A DNA stretch of 64,000 nucleotides from Drechmeria coniospora (lineage: Eukaryota > Ascomycota > Sordariomycetes > Hypocreales > Ophiocordycipitaceae). Positions within the stretch are counted from its first letter, which is position 1. Each line of letters begins with the position of its first letter. Where the stretch lies: the NCBI RefSeq assembly GCF_001625195.1, contig NC_054390.1, positions 2,256,027-2,320,026 of the forward strand, given 5' to 3'. The notes below the pieces were generated by a model, which did not search any database, was not told the origin of the DNA, and saw nothing but the letters and a program-made list of their open reading frames with translations. The translations under genes were made by a program, and so were the position numbers. This document shows positions 11,017 through 22,592 of this stretch, piece by piece.

Positions 11017-12632
11017 ACTGTTCTCTCATCGTGCGATGCGAGGCGAAATTGGTTGATTGAATGAATGAATGAATGCAGAATGGGGGGGCTTCGAGCTCGA
11101 AGATGGGTGGAACGAAGGATGATGGTGAGGGAAGGGGAGGAAGCGAGCGCTGGTCATCGTACATGGTAGTTGGTTATCATACATGGTAGACACGAAGCTC
11201 TGCTTCCCTCCTCCATTCATGCTGGGAGCTGAGCAACGACTACCCAAAAGCAGATTCAATATCAGTGCGGTGCAACCGTAGAATGCCCATCATCCACTTA
11301 CACGTAAGACGATGGCACGTGCTCGCGCTCGCAAAAAGCCACACAGTTGGCGCCGCCACACCGAGATCGTGGCGGTTCAGGGGTTGGTTGAGGTTGACGG
11401 GAAAGGCGCGGCGTGGGCCAATTGCTGGGGCACATGCGAGAACAACGTGCTTCGTCGGGAGGCCATGGTCGGCTCGAGTTGCATGGACTTGTCTTTTAGC
11501 CTCGACGACGACAGGAGTGTGGGCGGGCCAAGGGCATTTCACACCGACGATGTGGTGAAGAGTGAGCCATTGAGAGTGTCTCTACGTTGAATAGCATTGG
11601 CCAATGGATTTGACAGGTTCGGTAGCAGGATACTCGACTTGAAGACGCTGAAGAGCACTGGAAAGGTCCCAGATTTTCCACATACAGTGCAGCAAGATGT
11701 GAGCTAGCTGCAGTGTGTGCTGTGCAAACGCCGGGGGTACGACGTGTGGTGAATGTGAACGTTGACGTATGCAACAATGTCGTGGTTTCCCGGCATGCTA
11801 TGCGAGAATTCCGTGTTCACATGAGCGCTCAGTCTTCATGTTATCCTCGCGAAGCCAACCAATTAAGCTCCTTGCTAATTTCTGCTTCAAGGATATCTCG
11901 ACTCAGGCTTGATGAGTAGATTGAGGCTGGTATATATCTCTCATACTAGTATAAACGCCTGGAACAGAGTCAAGAGCGCGAGAGTGCAATCGACGTCGCG
12001 TTTTGAAAGCTCGTAAAGTAAGAACAGAAATCTCAATGGATTATTTCTTTTGCTCGCCGACTTGGAAATGCTCCTCAGAAACTCAAGGTTGCTTGACGTA
12101 CTCGCGCCTTGTCACACTATTATTCACAGTACATGTGCAGTCGTAGATAAGTATACAGTACTTTGGTTTGCATGGTTTTGTAAGTGCTCCGTTGTGCAGG
12201 ACAATACGACCAAGTACATTTACGGTGTATTATTAATTACAGAATATTTGCTGCAAGCAACGACATTACGGAGCAATACTGCACCTGGAATAGCCTAAAG
12301 TGAAATGTTCTGCACAGGTACATACATGTACAGAACTGGAGTAGTTGTAGGCGTATGTACTTTTAAGTACATGCAAGAACTTGTACGCAGCACTGATTAT
12401 TAGTACTCCGTACATAGTCATACTCCGTACAAACCTGTAAGTACAGTACACCTCCATCTCCGGACCTTTGTTTTGCCGGCCCGCTACGTTGCGGCTATTC
12501 CCCGCAAAAGTTTGGACCAATCGCAGTCCTGGTTGGAAGAGCCATCGCGATCCACGGATGAATGACTACTTCCCTCCAGCTCTGAAGCTTCAACCGTTCA
12601 TGAGTCGCTGATGCGCGCTTCATCACGCCAAT
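11017..12632. other. Divergent promoter region of BTA1 and NGG1
   Basis: About 1.6 kb between diverging genes. A poly-TGAA stretch lies near 11058 and GTAC-type words cluster at 12310-12440 (two TACTCCGTAC copies near 12403 and 12420). A CCAAT box lies at about 12517, some 115 bp upstream of the NGG1 start. No coding region is supported. Confidence 0.6.
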
Positions 12633-14723
12633 ATGGCACCCCCCTCATCCAGCCAGACGGGCACTGGCAAGAAGAACGCCGCCATGCCCAAGCCGAGCCG
12701 CAACTCCACGCCGGCCCCGGCCCCGGCGCAGTCGCAGTCAAGCTTGCCGCCGCAAGAGTTCTATGACCCAGATTACCTCAACACTAGGGTCATTCTATTC
12801 CAGAACCTCACCTACGAGGATCTAGTCGATCAAGGCGCGTCAAACGCTACCGTCCCCGACTCCAGGAGTGTCGATGCCATGCTGGAGAAGCTCAAGAGCC
12901 TCACCAGCATCATGGAGAAGCGGTCGACGTTCTACGACCGCGGCATGCGTCACCTGGCCGATGAGCGCAAGAGACGGCCCGACGACGATCAGATGCGGCC
13001 AGAAGGCGAGACGGGGGGGAAGAAGCTGAAGCACAAGAGGAAGAAGGGGTCCGAGGCGCAGGTTTCGGCCGAGGCGAGTCATCATAGTACGTCACTCTCG
13101 GCGCTGCTGCCCCAGTTGTCCTCTGCCCTGCTTGACCGTTTTCGAGGCGAGGGCGCCGCTGCAAGGCACGACGTGCCTTTTGCCGGATGGTGCGTTCAGT
13201 CCGATGCTAACAAGGCCCGCTGCATAGCATCGTCTCCCCTTCGGGAGGCGAAGCGCAAGCACTCACGTGACGGCTCCGCCAGCTCATCATTGTCGCCCAT
13301 CGCAGCGGCGTCCCCTTCGGCGATGGATGTTGACAAGAAGGCCAAGGTCGAAAGTAAAGAAGAGGAGGAGGAAGGGTCGTCAAGTTCCGAGGACGAAGGC
13401 GCGCCGCCGAGACGCGAGATGCCGCAGTCGCAGACCTTTGGCGAGGACCCGTCCACCTTTCCGGACCCTACCGTCTACGAGATTAAAGAAATTCAGGCCG
13501 ACATGTCGGACGAGGAGAAGAAGAGGATATACTCGGTGGCGGTGTACCCCAAGAGCGACCTCGCCGACATGATCGCGGGCGACCCGCCGGACAAGGATTT
13601 CAGCACGGCGAAGCCGAGCAGCCAAATCAACTTTTCGACCTTTTCCTCCTACATCGATCCGTACTTTCGAATGTTCTCGGAGGAGGACCTCGCTTTCCTG
13701 CGAGAACGGGGCGACCGGGTGACACCGTTCATCATGCCGAAACGCGGCAAGCGGCACTACACCGAGGTGTGGGCCGAGGAGGACGGCGTGACGGCGGCGG
13801 AAATGCCGCAGCAAGGACGAGATAAACTGCCGCCGAATCAGCCGCGGGGCACCATCGAATCCATGACGGACAGCGTGGGCGAGACGGACGGCCTGTCCAT
13901 CAGCCCGCTGGCATCGCGCCTGCTGCAGATGCTTCGGCCGGGGAATCGCTTGCAGATGTCGGACGAGAAAACAAGCGCCAACGGCATCGCGGGCGGCGAC
14001 GTCGTCATGAACGGCGGCGACGGCCACGGCGACGAGCAGCCGCAGGCACCCAGCGCCGCCGGCGACGAGAGGACGAAGGAGCAGCCGCCGGCGACGTTCA
14101 TGACGGAGTCGTCGACGGAGGCCTGGAAGAAGGCAACGCACCCGAAGCTCGACTACGGACAGGTGGACGAGCGGTTGAAGCAGGAGCTCCGCCACATCGG
14201 CTTTCTCCCTCTCGAAGGATTCGAAGGAGACTACGACGGCCACTTCGACGACGAGGTCGCCGGCCGCCTGCGCTATCTCCAGAAGCAGCTGCGGGAGCAG
14301 ATGCTGGTCAACGGAGCGCGCAAGTCGAGGCTGACGGATCTGGTTCGCGAGCGCATGGCCCACCAGGAGTACCAGACCATCCTCGAGGACCTCGACTCGC
14401 AGGTGCAGGCGGCGTACCTCAAGCGGACGCGGACCATGGGCAAGAGCAAGAAGGCGAAGCGGCCCGGCGGCGCGGGAGGAGGCAGCCACTTTGTCGGCAA
14501 CGGATCCGGCACGGCTCGACCGGGCATCGGCGATCTCACCAAGACGCTCATGGAGCGGAGGCGGCGGTGGATCGACACCATCGGATCCGTCTTCGACGAC
14601 GAGAGCCTCAACAGGGTGCCGAGGGTGTCGGAGCCGGACAGCTCCATCTTCAAGAAGGCAGACATGGCGGAGCTGATGACCAAGGAGAAGGAACAGTGGG
14701 ACGAGGAGGTGGAGGAGGAGTGA
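12633..14723 (+). CDS. ngg1: SAGA/ADA histone acetyltransferase subunit Ngg1 (Ada3)
   Basis: Ada3/Ngg1 joins Ada2 and Gcn5 in the acetyltransferase module of the SAGA and ADA coactivators. Exons are 12633-13086 and 13228-14723 (649 aa). The N-terminal part has a helical block (DYLNTRVILFQNLTYEDLV, SVDAMLEKLKSLTSIMEKRS) and a Lys-rich nuclear localisation type segment (KKLKHKRKK). The middle carries INFSTFSSYIDPYF and ITPFIMPKRGKRHYTEVWAEE-type sequence. The C-terminal Ada3 domain has the block around 14158-14720: VDERLKQELRHIGFLP, GARKSRLTDLVRERMAHQEY, LMERRRRWIDTIGSVFDD and EKEQWDEEVEEE at the stop. The 141-bp intron (donor GTACGT, branch GCTAAC at 13205, acceptor TAG) is a multiple of three without a stop, so the unspliced frame runs through as 696 codons. 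Confidence 0.93.
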   Translation: MAPPSSSQTGTGKKNAAMPKPSRNSTPAPAPAQSQSSLPPQEFYDPDYLNTRVILFQNLTYEDLVDQGASNATVPDSRSVDAMLEKLKSLTSIMEKRSTFYDRGMRHLADERKRRPDDDQMRPEGETGGKKLKHKRKKGSEAQVSAEASHHSTSLSALLPQLSSALLDRFRGEGAAARHDVPFAGWCVQSDANKARCIASSPLREAKRKHSRDGSASSSLSPIAAASPSAMDVDKKAKVESKEEEEEGSSSSEDEGAPPRREMPQSQTFGEDPSTFPDPTVYEIKEIQADMSDEEKKRIYSVAVYPKSDLADMIAGDPPDKDFSTAKPSSQINFSTFSSYIDPYFRMFSEEDLAFLRERGDRVTPFIMPKRGKRHYTEVWAEEDGVTAAEMPQQGRDKLPPNQPRGTIESMTDSVGETDGLSISPLASRLLQMLRPGNRLQMSDEKTSANGIAGGDVVMNGGDGHGDEQPQAPSAAGDERTKEQPPATFMTESSTEAWKKATHPKLDYGQVDERLKQELRHIGFLPLEGFEGDYDGHFDDEVAGRLRYLQKQLREQMLVNGARKSRLTDLVRERMAHQEYQTILEDLDSQVQAAYLKRTRTMGKSKKAKRPGGAGGGSHFVGNGSGTARPGIGDLTKTLMERRRRWIDTIGSVFDDESLNRVPRVSEPDSSIFKKADMAELMTKEKEQWDEEVEEE

Positions 14724-16056
14724 CGAGGCATGAGCAGTGGAGAGGCCATGCGGGAGGATGAAGGAGGACGATGACGGAAGACGATGCGTGGACCGGCGCC
14801 ATGCACTCGCTGCGCAGAACTGTTCGGTTTGCGGGCGGGATGTGGTTTGATGTACGATGCATGATACACTCGCGGGCCGAGGCGGCGTTTGCGGGGTCAA
14901 TTGAGCACTTTACGGGTCACTATACTGTATGTACTATGTATGTACATGAATACTTACTTACCTAGTAGGTACTACCACCACCTACTACGCCTAATGCCCT
15001 ACCTGTCCAGCGGACTGGCAACAGCACTTCCAGCATGAGCTTGGTGTGCCTTGTCCAGCTAGCTGTCTGCCGCCCTTGGAGCGCTCAGAACGGGCGTGGG
15101 ATGATTCATAGTGGGCAAGAAACCTCGCCAGAGACCTATTAGCAACTGCCCATCCCGAGGTACTGCACCAATACATTGCGTGGGTATGTGGCAGGTTTCA
15201 CGGGTGCCAGCTGCCACGAAATCAAGGACTCTACGAGCATGGAGCCCTCCGCGCGATGGGGTACTGTGTGCCTGGGTAGTGCTGGTGACAAAGTTGATGG
15301 CAGAAGCTGGGGTCGTCGCCTGGTTCAGTCACCACAAGGGACTTCCAGCGCAGTTTACTGTAGGTGTGCTAACTGCAGGGCATTCCACACAACTACCGAC
15401 CGCGCCAGTGCGCCTTTCCAGGCAAGGTAGTGGGTGTACGTACGAGCACTAAATATGGTCCGACCCAGGTTCGCGGGTCTGCCGTCTCCGCCGCACGGGA
15501 TCCGCTGAGCAAGGCCTCTACTTAGTTGACGATGCAAGGCCGGGACAAATGACGATGGAAGCAGGGACAACAAAAGAATGTATCCCGGAATCATTGCTAT
15601 CGTGACAGCGTGTCAACTGAAAGACTCCACGAAGGAAACAAATACACGAATCTCTCCTCTGGTCAGAACACGAGAACAGTCAGTCTGCCTCCGTCCAGTG
15701 CTGGCTGGGGGGGGGGGAGAATTCGCCCCCTTGGCCCTGTGGACGCTGCACCAAGCACGTCAGTCCCCTTTTCTTTCCATCCGCGTCACCCGTCATCAAG
15801 CACGGGAGCGTCACACATAGGACAGACAATAGCCACAATGGAAAACTTCGACGCCCCTCGCTTCCGAACGACAAGAAAAGACGGGTGCGTGGCAAGCAAG
15901 AAAAGGGCTTCGCCACCAACAACAACAAAAGATGGGTCATGGCCTTCTCATCATGGCAGGGAGCCGAGCGGTTGGCCGCAAGGTTCGCGTCTCAGCACAC
16001 GCGCCGCGGCAGGCGTCCAAGCGTGGCGGCGAGGCGAGGGAAAACGAAGGCGAGAG
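14724..16056. other. Convergent region between NGG1 and the HMG-box gene
   Basis: Contains the 3' ends of two converging genes. GTAC/TACCTA words appear at 14930-14990. A run of 11 G lies near 15707-15718. Long frames on the + strand from 15610 onward are antisense shadows of the HMG-box gene and are not reported as genes. Confidence 0.6.
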
Positions 16057-17937
16057 TTAAGTGCCCTTAGTCTTCTTGCGTCCCGACTTCTTCGGCTCCT
16101 CCTTCTCCTCGGGCGCCTTGGTCGAGGTTCGCCGGCGCTTCGCAGGGCTGGCCGGCGTTGCCTTGGGCTCGACGATGCCGGCGTCGGCGGCGGCGGGCGT
16201 TGCCGTCTTGCGCTTGCGGCCGCCGGCCGCCTTCTTGGGCGTCTTGGCGTCGTCGACGCCTTGCTGCAGCTGCTCGGCGATGGCCTCGTGGTCATTCGCC
16301 GGCACCTCGGCGGGGACGTCCTTCATCTCGGGCATGGGGATCTGAAAGTCCTCGGCATACTTGAGCGCCTCGTCGTCGTTCATGTTCTTGGCCAGCGGGT
16401 TGCCGGCCTTGTAGGAGTGCACGCGGGCGTTGTACAGACGAAGGTTGTACTGGTACGCGGCGTTCCAGCCCTGAGAGAGTTCGCGTCAGCGTCGGCCACG
16501 AAATCGAGTCGAGGCCCTCCTCCGCCGCCGAGGCGGCCAGGCGGCAGGCTCACCTTCTTCTCGTTGGTGCTCATGTGCGCCCAGCGTCGCTGACCCTCGG
16601 CCTGGACGGCGCCCTTGGGAGCCTCGGCGCCGAGGTCGTTGGCGATGATGGAGCGGGCGTGTTGCATGTACAGGAAGTACGGCGTCAGCGGCCGCTTGGG
16701 GGCGTTGGGGTCGTGCGTCCTCTTCTTGCGCTCCTTCTTCTCCTCCACCGGCGGTTGCAGCTGCTCGGAAATGGGCATCATGAGCTGAGCGGCCGCGTTC
16801 TCGAACGAGCTGAGCAGGTCGTTCGGAACGCCCTCGGGGGTGGGTTCCCCGAGAAGCAGATTGGTCTGGCGCACATAGTCGGCGGTGAATGATCGCAGCA
16901 GCTCCGCGATGGTCTGGAGGCGGCCAACTGCCTGCGAGAGGAGATGCAGTTAGTTCGTGAACGAAGCGCGAGCAGCAGGAGAAGCACGAGCGACGACCGT
17001 GGCCGAGAGACCGACGACGTTCCTCTGGAGGGTTCCCTGTCGGCACCGCCAGGGCAGCAGGGTCATGCCCCAACCCAAACGGGGCGAATTTGCCGATGCA
17101 ATCGAGGTAGGTAGGTACTCCGTACCCCTCCCCCTCCCCCCCGCGGGCACTCCCTCCCCGTGCGCACTACTTCGACTTCGAAGAGCTTGCTGAAGCTCGG
17201 GTTCCGCCGCCGAGCCCGAGCTCACTCGCCTCACCATCAGCATAAGCGCACGCGTCGACGAGCCCTGTGCTCCAGCGGAGCCCGAGGCGGCCAGGGCGGG
17301 GCCTACGGCGAGGGGTGGGAGTCTCGAACATGATTGTAAACAAACGATGGGTGAGGGGCGCGCGTGTCGCTCTCATGTCCAGCCGCGAGGATTTTCACCG
17401 ACGACGGACTGACAACAGGCAAGGCATGTGGGGAAATATTCATCGCTCGATGCATTGTCAGACGCACTTGGGCTGGCGGGCGGCAAGTCGCAGCGCTCAT
17501 CCACCAAGTCCCAAAACAATGCACGGCAGCGCCAGTGCCGTCGTGGCACAAGGGACGCGCGACCTGTGTCCTGTGTCGTGCCGCAGATCTACGGCGAAAA
17601 GCGCGCCTCGGGGAGAACAGTGAAAGGTGTGCGAGGAAGAGGCGGGGGAGGAGGGGCGAGAGTCGATCCAAGTGAAAGGCAAAGTCCGTTCCAAGCTTGG
17701 GCTTCCAGAGGAAACGATGGATGAGAGGGGGGGAAATAAAGGAGATAAAAAACTCACCGAGTCGCGCACACGCAGGAAGCTCTCAGGATCAACAATGCGC
17801 GTCGGGGCGGGCACGAGACCGCCGAGTGTCATGGGGGGAGCAGTCATCATGCCCGCGGTCGGAGGGGGGATCATGGTAGGAGCCGGCGCAGCCATCATGG
17901 GCATTTTTGCGTCTGCCTTCTTGGCAGGGCGAGGCAT
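16057..17937 (-). CDS. HMG-box chromatin protein
   Basis: A single HMG-box DNA-bending protein, likely nuclear. Exons are 17937-17758, 16931-16554 and 16470-16057 (323 aa). Exon 1 is Met/Pro/Ala-rich (MPRPAKKADAKMPMMAAPAP) and ends in RIVDPESFLRVRDS. Exon 2 opens with a predicted helix (AVGRLQTIAELLRSFTADYV). The HMG box covers residues ~134-205 (DPNAPKRPLTPYFLYMQ, EGQRRWAHMSTNEKKGWN). The C-terminal tail is basic with KKAAGGRKRK and SPAKRRRTS, likely nuclear localisation signals. Intron 2 (83 bp) has GTGAGC, GCTGAC and CAG. Intron 1 is 826 bp (17757-16932), about ten times the local norm. Its ends are good (GTGAGT and CTCGCAG, phase 0), but hidden small exons inside cannot be excluded. Not assignable from sequence alone to Nhp6, Nhp10 or another named member. 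Confidence 0.82.
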
Positions 17938-20900
17938 GCTGGCGGATGTTTGCTCTGCGCGTGCTAGTAGTAAGGCTGTTGTGACTGCTGCTGCCTTGGC
18001 CGTTGCGCAGTGAGCGTGGCGGCGACAATGAACGTTACTCTGCTCTCGGCGGACGCGCACGGTTGGTGTTGAGGCTGCTGGTTGATGGCGAGCCGACTTC
18101 AGTTGGCTTCAGCGGCGCGTGCTGGATACTCAGACAGAGCCCACTGGGGAAATGGGGGATGATGGCGATGGCCAACACGGGCGGGGAGGGTCAGAGGGAA
18201 TTCAGAGGGGGGGCGCTTCGGGACCAGTGCTGAAGGTTTGGGCGATGCAGGAGCAAAAAAACTTCGGGGGGAGGTGGGTGGGCGGTTCCACAGGTTATGT
18301 ACCTCGCTGCCAGCGCTGGCACGCTACGCAATCAGCACAGAAGTCTGGCGGCTACGGAAGGCCAGCAGGTAAATTAAGTACAAGTACCTGGGTAGGTAAG
18401 TGGGTGCACTCGGCCAGCTCGCGCTCACCAGCTCCCAGCTCCCCGCCCCCCGCCCCAGCTCTGCCCCCCCCCCCCTAGCTCCCACGAACCTTCTCGCGAG
18501 CGAAGCGACACACGCACGCACACGGGCAGCTACCCCACCCCTTTTCCACACTGCTCTGCTGCAAGTTGCTCCAGGTCGCTCCAGGTCACTCCAGGCACCC
18601 ACCCAAGCAGTCCCTGCTGACGGTGCCAAGGGGGAGGGCACTTTTGGAACCCCGCTCGCCGCCGCCGAGATTGTGAGCAACGTTCCCCTCACCTCTTCTT
18701 CGATGCTGCCGGACCGCCAACGTGAGCGTCGCCGCTCCTCGCTGCAGCACTCCAGCAATCCATCCCGGGGCGTCTGCGGCAATCCGCTGGGAACTTTAGG
18801 CAGGCAGGCAGGCGGCGTCTGTTGAGCTGGGTCCAGAACCTTTCGTGCCTAGCAGGCTCGTATTTTCTGCTCCCACGCCTACGGAGCCAGGCATATGGGC
18901 CTGCAATGGCGATCATGGCGGCGCCGTCGACACCGGCTGCAACGACAATAGTACGTCTTCTTGGACAGAGTCTGGAGTACTCCATACTACCTAAGGTATA
19001 CTTGCATGGCATATGTACCTTATGTAGGTGCACTCGACCAGCACACAGCGCGCATTCTGCACTAATGATTCCTGCAGTGGGTAAGTACTAGGTAGGTAGG
19101 TGTACTGTACAGTGTAGGTACGTGTAGTGATGCAGGTACTTTGTGTACTCCGTATTACTGTTGAGTCCCGTAGAGAAGTGTACTTACTGGAGATAAGTAC
19201 TGGGTAGGTACTAGGTAGGTACCAAACAAAGTACGAGTAGTTGGGGGCAGTTAGTACCTGCCACCTGCACCTGTGCCTGCTGCTGAGGTTGGTACTATCC
19301 GCAGGTATCTGGTACACGATGGGAACCAACGACGGGTGATGGGTCAAGTACAACACCTCGAGGCATTGCCAGGTACCAAGTACAGTAGATGGTACCTATC
19401 TGTACTTGCGTATTGGTGCTGATGTGCTGCTTTCTTGCACGTACCCACCCATTCGTTCAGGCGGCCCTACTCCTTACGGCACGGTGATTTGGGTAACGGC
19501 AGCGTCTTTGAAGGTACTCCGTAATACCTGAGTACGAACACATGCTACGGTACCACCAGCTAGGTGCCTAGTACCTAGTAGAATTTTTATAGTGCCTCAG
19601 TACCTAAGTATTAGGTGCTAGTAGTAGTAATAGCGGCACCTAGGTAATGCTGGTGTGCTAATCACCAATACCTGACACCCTCCTGCGTTTCCTCAGAGCC
19701 TCCCCAACCTTCACCCAAGTTCCTACCTACTAGGTGCCTACCTAGTAGCTAGTACTAAGCCATTGGAACCTTGCTCTCAGTCGGTTTCGAGTGCCGTACG
19801 GAGTACGCCGCCAACACTGCTGGAGGGTGCTCTGTCTGACCTAACTCCCAGTGATGGGCGGTTTGCTGGGTACCCATGTATTCATCTTAGTACGCCACCG
19901 CACTCACTCGTGTTACCTGGCCCCCCGTTGCGGCCAATGTCAACAGCAACAGCAGGCCTGGGATTCCTCATGGCCCAAATCGCCGTGCGCTAATAACGCA
20001 GCTAGCTGATCAGGACATCGCGACCATCCTCCAGCGCCGAATTCGCAGCCACACCAGACCTTGCTAGTGCACACCTCGACTCGCTCTGCCAGCTTGCCGC
20101 GGCGTAAGCTGTGTCTCGCTCATGCTCTCCTCTTGCCTCAGCGCCCACCACCTCTCGTGTACTGGCGACCTAGGTGCTCTCTCGACTAGGCCGGCCATGC
20201 GAAGCGCCGCCGTAGGAACCATTGGTTTTGTCCTTCTTTACCTCGAGGCCCGCCGTTCTCTGCTTTTCCTTCAGCTGCAAGGTGATGCGTCATAAAAAGC
20301 AGTGCTCCGTGCTGAATTGCGACTGCGCGGCCGGCTCGCCGAGAATCCCCTGTGCCGCTGGCTGCTGTGGAGGGGTTCGAAGCGCCCTTGTCGTGCTGGA
20401 GATTCTGGTGCCGCGTGGCGATGGCGGTGTGTGTGTTGTTTGGACGCCTATCAAGCGCCAACTGCCAGTGACAGACCGCCGGAATTGGATGGTCGCGCTG
20501 GGTGTCCGCCCAATGGCGGCCAGTGGACAGCCCCGGGCACGTTATCGTTCCAGCGCCTTCGGCCTTGGTGTACAAATCAGCACGGCTGGCTATTGTTGAT
20601 CACGGGGAAGAGACAACACCTCCCCAACGGGACGCCTGCACAAGTAATTACGTGTAGCAAGCAGTACGGAGTACTACAGTACTCCGTACATGTACAGTAA
20701 GTACATGTACTGCATGTACTTTAGGTACAGTACAGTACTTGATTACATGTAGGTGTATTCTTCGCCCAATGGATTCGTTGTCCGGGTCGCATTGGCGGAC
20801 AGTCATCCGCCGACTGCCCTGATGCGCTCACCACTCCGCCGCTCCATCATCCATGCCCATGCCACCAGTTCGCCTCTACTGTGCAAGTACTCCGTAGCGC

Positions 20901-22592
20901 CCCAGGCATATTACTTGTGCAGTACATGCACTGGGTACCCTGAACCGGGCACCAATTTGCGTCCATGTCATGTTGGAGTACCGTCGGCACGCTGCCATAG
21001 AATTGCTCTCCAACTGTCCCCGATTTACACTAATAACCAGGACGGCACATGCTATCACGCCCAACTACTGTACAGTACACCTGAGTTAGCGACACTGATC
21101 GTGCTCGTGGTGGTCTTGTACCGTGCATGCAAGCTCTCACTCGCTACGGAGAACAGGCATAGCTGCGGCAAAATTACTGCCATGCGGCCGCCTGTCCGTC
21201 GCGTTTCCCCACACCCGCGTCGTACAAGTTCACTCCATCCTGTCGAAGTGGTGCAGCGATTGATCGCGCCCCGGTGACCGTGTGACCCTAACGATGACCA
21301 TGTCCACCTAGCACCTCAAATGTGCATTGTGCAGGACCGTGCCACCCTAAGTAGGTCATCAACAAGAGTGGCGTTGGCTCGCTGCCTATAGGGTAGCGAG
21401 CCACACTGGCGACAACGACACCTCATTTAGGTCTCTTTGGCACAAGCCAGATGGCAATTTTCAACGGGCTCTGTGCCTGGAATTGGCGATCAATTTTGGT
21501 ATAGCTTGGAGCCTCGCGGGCGGTGAATATCCGGCCGAAAGTCGCCAACGGGTTTGGGCGTACTAAATGGAAGGCATGCAGATGTGCCGACTAGCTCTGC
21601 CCGTTGATGCTTACCATATTACGGAGTAATCTGCGCCAAGTTTCAAGACGAGACGTGCCTCGAAATTTGCAATTGCATATTCATGCTACGCTGTCTAGGG
21701 GATGGGAAAACGGAAATGCAAATGCATTCATGTAGGCGTATTCAAAAAGGGTAGCTGTTGATGCCATAGCTGACTGACGTATTGATTTCTTTCACTTGCA
21801 CGATACGAAAAACCAGTCAGTGCCGGGCACTGCCAGGCGGGAACAAGTAAGAAGTAATACGAAGTAAGTACCTAAGTAGTAGGTGTGGTGGTTTAAACCT
21901 GATATGCCAGGCGCCCACCATTCACTGACGACTGGCGCTTGTACTTACCTCTCCTCCAGCCTTCAGTTCCTCTGTCCAGCCGTTTCAGAACGAGCCCCTG
22001 TCAACCTCAGAATCGGTGGAAGCTTGCCCCTCTACAGTACTGTACGTGCCGGGTAGTCCCTGGCTTCAGTGCCCGCTAGGCTGTGTTTCCGCAACCACAG
22101 GCGACCTGTGAGACGCGAGCCCATCGGTTACAGACTGCTGGAGGCGGGGACCGTTGATGCGCCGGCCTCTGAGCAGTTCCGCGCCGTTGCTGCAGTAGCG
22201 GACCTCAACAACAATGCAGGGCCCCCGGTGAGGGAGCCGTTGCGTGCGTGACATCACTTGGCCGATGTGACGAAGACGAAAACAAGGATCTGGTCGGCCC
22301 CGCCCTCGCGCATTTTCTTCCACTCTGCAGCAATACCTGCCTGCACCTTCTTACCCCTCATCGGTTGCTCGGCCCCTCTCCCCTCCTGCTTCATTCCCGA
22401 AATCTGTATTTACTGCTGCATATCTTTTTCGAGCACTCCTCTCTTCCATTCCTCCTCAATCAACATTCAAAAGTCGTGCTTGGAAGGCGCAATACACCAT
22501 TCCCCCCCATCCTCCACCGCGCGCCCCTTTTCACACCAGCGCTGAGCATCGCCGATAAAGTAGCCCCGCCTCGAAGGAGCGAACTCGTCATC
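17938..22592. other. 4.7-kb gene-free block between HMG-box gene and HET-C
   Basis: No supportable gene. The part near the HMG-box gene has C runs (18467-18476) and three copies of a ten-base GCTCCAGGTC-like unit (18568-18596). From 18960 to 19760 the DNA is dense in TAGGTACC/TACCTAGG-type words; 20640-20770 is dense in TACTCCGTAC and ACATGTAC words. 22260-22590 is pyrimidine-rich and is the probable HET-C leader; the first in-frame ATG there is at 22593. The overlapping frames near 20190-20700 on both strands show no domain. Confidence 0.65.
20664..20689. repeat. Inverted repeat with 12-bp arms
   Basis: Arms GTACGGAGTACT and AGTACTCCGTAC are exact reverse complements separated by two bases. 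It belongs to the intergenic GTAC word family and is followed by further GTACATGTAC palindromes to about 20740. Confidence 0.95.

Noticed and set aside
13380..14900. 506-codon open frame on the minus strand
   Set aside because: Fully antisense to NGG1 exon 2; it arises from GC-rich codon bias and has no domain.
15610..16593. 327-codon open frame on the plus strand
   Set aside because: Its conserved-looking half is the antisense of the HMG-box gene; the rest is low-complexity.
20186..20700. Overlapping 125-132 codon frames on both strands
   Set aside because: No recognisable domain; the strands contradict each other and composition changes abruptly inside.
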